Source of the DNA: Opitutaceae bacterium
GTDB taxonomy: Bacteria; Verrucomicrobiota; Verrucomicrobiia; Opitutales; Opitutaceae
Assembly: GCA_027482185.1 (NCBI GenBank)
Contig: JAIXWF010000011.1
Span: 1 to 64,000 of the forward strand
Reading direction: 5' to 3'
Length of the DNA: 64,000 bases
Below the pieces are notes generated by a model. The model was not told where the DNA came from and did no database searches. It worked only from the letters and a program-made list of their open reading frames with translations. The number at the start of each line of letters is the position of its first letter. Positions within the stretch are counted from its first letter, which is position 1. Below are positions 61,401-64,000 of the stretch, in pieces. The translations under genes and the position numbers were made by a program.

Positions 61401-63095
61401 ATGAACACCTCGACAACTTCAGCCATCACGCAGCCGGAAAGTGGCGGCCGGGCAGCGACGACGGACCGGATCCACACTCCGCAAACCGCCACGACCCACT
61501 ACGTTTCCGAGTTTACGCTGGCCGCGAAAACCGGCTCCGCGGCCGACGCCTTCGAGATCGCGACCCGCTTCTTGTTCTCGTGGATCAAGACCAAGTCGAA
61601 GCTCCCTGGCTATGCCGTGCGCGAGGAACGGCATGGCGGGGATGCGGGTGCGCCCGAAGCGTGGGCCGTTCACCTCCGGCATCGTGAGCCCACCTCCGAC
61701 TACCGTCGGTTTTGGTATGTCGATGTTTCTCTGCTTCGGCGCGAAACATCCTTCGATGTTCGGGTTTCGGTCTCCCACGGCCTGGACTTTGGGTTTGTCG
61801 GCTGGACGCCCGAGCCGCCGGAGCCTTCGGCCCCCAATTTCATCTGCGATTGGTTGGGGCATGCCGCGCTGACGCTTCGTTCCGGGCAGTTTCCGATCGC
61901 GGCGCTTACGTCGCCGCCACCGAAGATTGCGACCAAGAACAAGGACCGGATTGGCGCGATGATCGTCCCTCCGGAAAGCGCGGATCAACTGGCTCGGCTG
62001 ATTTTCGATCCCAATCGCGGCCTGCCTGTCTTGGTGGTGAACGGTGACGTCAACCCCGTCACGTTTCCGCTCAATCCCAACAAGCTCCAGCAACTTCTCT
62101 TCGGCACCTGCTACGTTGTCTGGGTGCCCACGGCCCACGGTTGGGGCGAGGCCTGGCGTACGCACTTTCCTGTCGGCTTCGGCTGCACCACGAACACCGT
62201 CCGACTGTATCAGCCCGGGGCCAAACGCGACTCTGCTCACGATTCTGTCCGGCATCGGTTCTTCTCCGACGACGAAATCATGGCCCACGGGGGCGCCGCC
62301 GCGTTCGTCGGAATGATCCGCGACGGCCTCACGCGTCGCTTGCTCGCCCCCCGACCGGGCCGCGTTGCCACCTGCGAGGACGTGCTTGCGCTGAGCGCTG
62401 CCGCCGGTTTCGCCGCCCAGCGCCTCAAGCTCACCTCAAAGGAGGAAGAACTGGCCTTCTACGAGACGGAATACCAGCAACTGCTCGAAAAACACCGGAG
62501 TTCCGATCAGCTGCTGCAGGAGCTGGACTCCGAACTTGCCCGAACGAAATCGGAGCTCGAGGCGCTCCGTCCTCACGCCGAGGACTTGGCGGCGGAACTC
62601 GAAAAAACCAAGAGCGCCGCGGTGCCGGTTTTCAACCACAACGACCTCTTGCTGCGTTTCTTTAAAAACGAGGCCTCGGTCGTCGATCAGCTTCTGGCCC
62701 TGCAGGCACTCTATCCCGATGCGCTTCATCTTCTTCCCGCGGCGCTCGTTTCGGCCGAGGACGCCGTTGGGTTCGAACAGCCGGAAGTCCTGCGGGAAAT
62801 GTTGCTCCAACTCGTGACGGACTTTCGCCAATGCCTGCTCGACGGCAAAGGCACTCAGGAGGGCGTCAGGATTTTTGGCCGCAAGGCCTTCACGACCCGA
62901 GAGTCGGACAACCTTAGCAGCAAGGGCCGCAACGCGCGCACCTTCTCTTACAAGGGTCAGCATGTCTTCATGGAGCAGCACCTGAAGATCGGGGTGAAAG
63001 ACTCAGAGGCGCATTGTCTGCGGGTTCATTTTCATTGGGATTCTCCCTCTCGGAAAATCGTCATCGGCCACTGCGGCAAACACCTGCCACTGTGA
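61401..63095 (+). CDS. Unknown coiled-coil protein of the Z1 cluster
   Basis: The 564-residue protein lies 16 bases after the Z1 gene on the same strand. Residues about 30-310 form a mixed alpha/beta domain with the notable segment LPVLVVNGDVNP (208-219), then GTCYVVWVP and FPVGFGC...NTVRLYQPG (257-273). A coiled coil (about 345-405) follows. The last 65 residues (NARTFSYKGQHVFMEQHLKIG ... RKIVIGHCGKHLPL) form a small His-rich beta domain. This tail occurs in other hypothetical proteins as I remember them, but I cannot name a family. No signal peptide or membrane segment is present. A role as a sensor or nuclease partner of Z1 is possible. Confidence 0.75.
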   Translation: MNTSTTSAITQPESGGRAATTDRIHTPQTATTHYVSEFTLAAKTGSAADAFEIATRFLFSWIKTKSKLPGYAVREERHGGDAGAPEAWAVHLRHREPTSDYRRFWYVDVSLLRRETSFDVRVSVSHGLDFGFVGWTPEPPEPSAPNFICDWLGHAALTLRSGQFPIAALTSPPPKIATKNKDRIGAMIVPPESADQLARLIFDPNRGLPVLVVNGDVNPVTFPLNPNKLQQLLFGTCYVVWVPTAHGWGEAWRTHFPVGFGCTTNTVRLYQPGAKRDSAHDSVRHRFFSDDEIMAHGGAAAFVGMIRDGLTRRLLAPRPGRVATCEDVLALSAAAGFAAQRLKLTSKEEELAFYETEYQQLLEKHRSSDQLLQELDSELARTKSELEALRPHAEDLAAELEKTKSAAVPVFNHNDLLLRFFKNEASVVDQLLALQALYPDALHLLPAALVSAEDAVGFEQPEVLREMLLQLVTDFRQCLLDGKGTQEGVRIFGRKAFTTRESDNLSSKGRNARTFSYKGQHVFMEQHLKIGVKDSEAHCLRVHFHWDSPSRKIVIGHCGKHLPL

Positions 63096-63387
63096 GTCCC
63101 GAGGCTGGCTCCTGTCGCGGCCAGCCTGGGCTCCGTCTTCGCATCTGCCACAAGGTTTTCGTTCCCTCTGCGACCCAGTCTGGCGCTACCGCCAGCAATC
63201 CCGTTCGTTCCGGATTGCCCAGCGGGGCCTGCCTGGGGGAGCCAGGGACATGTACGGCATCGTCCGCTTCGAGCCGGTCCGCCGGCTCATTGACCAATCG
63301 GCCAAAAGATGACGTGAGTAATGTGCGATTTAGGTTCGTCGCCGCGAAGCAAAGCCTTGTTACTCGCCGTAGTTTTTGCGCCATCGT
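63096..63387. other. Gap before the methyltransferase-like gene
   Basis: 292 bases with no credible gene. A 125-codon ORF (63014-63391) in another frame overlaps both neighbours and looks like a shadow. The gap weakens the case for a single transcript with the Z1 gene. No terminator or clear promoter was seen. Confidence 0.4.
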
Positions 63388-64000
63388 ATGACTGCCCCTC
63401 TTTCGTCATCCCAATCGCTCCTGCTTGCCTTGGTTCCCGTTGATGGCTCCGCCATCGGAAACACCTCGCTTCGCGAGCAGCTCGGCTGGGAGGAGGCCGC
63501 TTACGTTGCGGTCCGAGATGAACTCGTCGCCGCCGGTGTCTTGGAAAAGGGCAAGGGCCGGGGCGGTTCGGTGAAACGCGTTGTGGCCGCCGTGCCCAAG
63601 ACCGAACTCTTCGCCGCCGAGGAGATCGAGTCCGTTATCCCCGAGTTAGAACGAGCTCGCCGCGCCTCTGCGGAATCCGCCGCCGCCAAGAAAGAGAAAG
63701 CGCCGGCCGCTGCCGCGCCGTTCACCGAGCACCGTTTCGCGGAAGCGACCCGCAAGAACCTGCCTGCCGCCGGCGATGCCCTTGGCCATGTTGAGGAGGC
63801 GGGAAAGATCACGTACGCCTACGATCCGCACCGTCCGCCCGTCTTGCGGTTCAACGAGGGCATCGTCGGCCTGCGAGAGTTGCTCGACGAGTCCCGCCGC
63901 CGGCCGCTCACCGTGGAGGAGACGGAAAAACTCGCCGCGTTGCTGGAGGCCCCGCAGCCGTGGTTGGAGTGGACGGGTAAACGGGAAACCCCCGACTTCG
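63388..64000 (+). CDS. DNA adenine methyltransferase-like protein, N-terminal part (cut by window edge)
   Basis: The 204 visible residues begin with a winged-helix-like domain (about 7-70; LLALVPVDGSAIGNTSLREQLGWEEAAYVAVRDELVAAGVLEKGKGRGG). A Glu/Ala-rich linker follows. The segment around HRFAEATRKNLP and AYDPHRPPVLRF (about 115-160) and the closing WLEWTGKRETPDF resemble the N-terminal region of site-specific adenine methyltransferases as I remember them. The catalytic motifs (DPPY, FxGxG) would lie beyond position 64000, so the activity is not shown here. In a cluster with Z1 it would protect self DNA. Confidence 0.6.
   Translation, partial: MTAPLSSSQSLLLALVPVDGSAIGNTSLREQLGWEEAAYVAVRDELVAAGVLEKGKGRGGSVKRVVAAVPKTELFAAEEIESVIPELERARRASAESAAAKKEKAPAAAAPFTEHRFAEATRKNLPAAGDALGHVEEAGKITYAYDPHRPPVLRFNEGIVGLRELLDESRRRPLTVEETEKLAALLEAPQPWLEWTGKRETPDF

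Larger units (their letters stand above)
44420..64000. mobile_element. Integrated element carrying a defence cargo, left part (right end outside window)
   Basis: The element starts at the tRNA-Asn fragment and continues to at least the window edge. It holds an integrase, a small DNA-binding and replication module, an iteron-like intergenic region, PcfJ-like and VWA proteins, a complete Wadjet operon, and a second candidate defence cluster with a LysR regulator. No second tRNA-Asn repeat, phage structural gene, relaxase or conjugation gene was seen in these 19.6 kb. It may be a satellite-like or mobilisable island. Several of its genes look less uniformly GC-rich than the chromosome, especially 46076-46840. 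Confidence 0.85.

Noticed and set aside
63014-63391. A 125-codon gene between the coiled-coil protein and the methyltransferase-like gene
   Set aside because: It overlaps both neighbours in a different frame and has the Ser/Arg-rich composition of a shadow frame.

Overview
The window is GC-rich chromosomal DNA from a Gram-negative, didermal bacterium, most likely a member of the Opitutaceae (Verrucomicrobiota). This is inferred from three things: an exosortase beside an NtrC-type regulator, large TonB-dependent receptors beside a duplicated-ExbD TonB motor, and a secreted protein whose C-terminal domain resembles one I associate with Opitutus proteins. LpxD and a Kdo transferase show that it makes lipid A. 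No rRNA or other taxonomic marker is present, so the assignment is an inference.

Positions 1-44215 look like ordinary chromosome. From left to right: a phosphate uptake pair (porin and PstS, with a possible Pho box); an RND-MFP-TolC efflux operon; a secreted protein beside a TonB receptor; a second, divergent TonB receptor; a ClC channel; a CNNM/CorC-type membrane protein; a SNF2 helicase; Kdo transferase; an M16 peptidase; an exosortase divergent from an NtrC-type regulator that lacks its phosphoacceptor Asp; a DapB-like dehydrogenase; an M14 peptidase; three tRNAs (Lys, Thr, Gln); an ExbB-ExbD-ExbD-TonB-TPR cluster that ends with two small membrane-anchored coiled-coil proteins; tRNA-Pro; a metallo-beta-lactamase-fold protein; PyrE; an HtrA protease; Prs and LpxD.

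At 44420 the sequence changes character. A 45-base fragment matching the 3' part of a tRNA-Asn gene (minus strand, broken in the anticodon loop) is followed at once by a tyrosine recombinase. This is the left attachment site of an integrated element that runs past the right edge of the window. The element has a compact left module (integrase, hypothetical protein, two small helix-turn-helix or excisionase-like proteins, a small ORF, and a DnaB-N/RecA-like ATPase) followed by an iteron-like, hairpin-rich intergenic region that may be its replication origin. Next come a PcfJ-like tail-anchored protein and a VWA protein. The cargo then includes a complete four-gene Wadjet (JetABCD) anti-plasmid system with overlapping start and stop codons. 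It is followed by a LysR-type regulator divergent from a Z1-domain ATPase gene, a 564-residue protein of unknown function, and the start of a gene whose N-terminal part resembles a DNA adenine methyltransferase.

The strongest candidate for an undescribed system is the LysR / Z1 / 564-aa coiled-coil protein / methyltransferase-like cluster at 58158-64000, which is cut off by the window edge. The two small coiled-coil proteins attached to the TonB motor operon are the best unexplained chromosomal genes.
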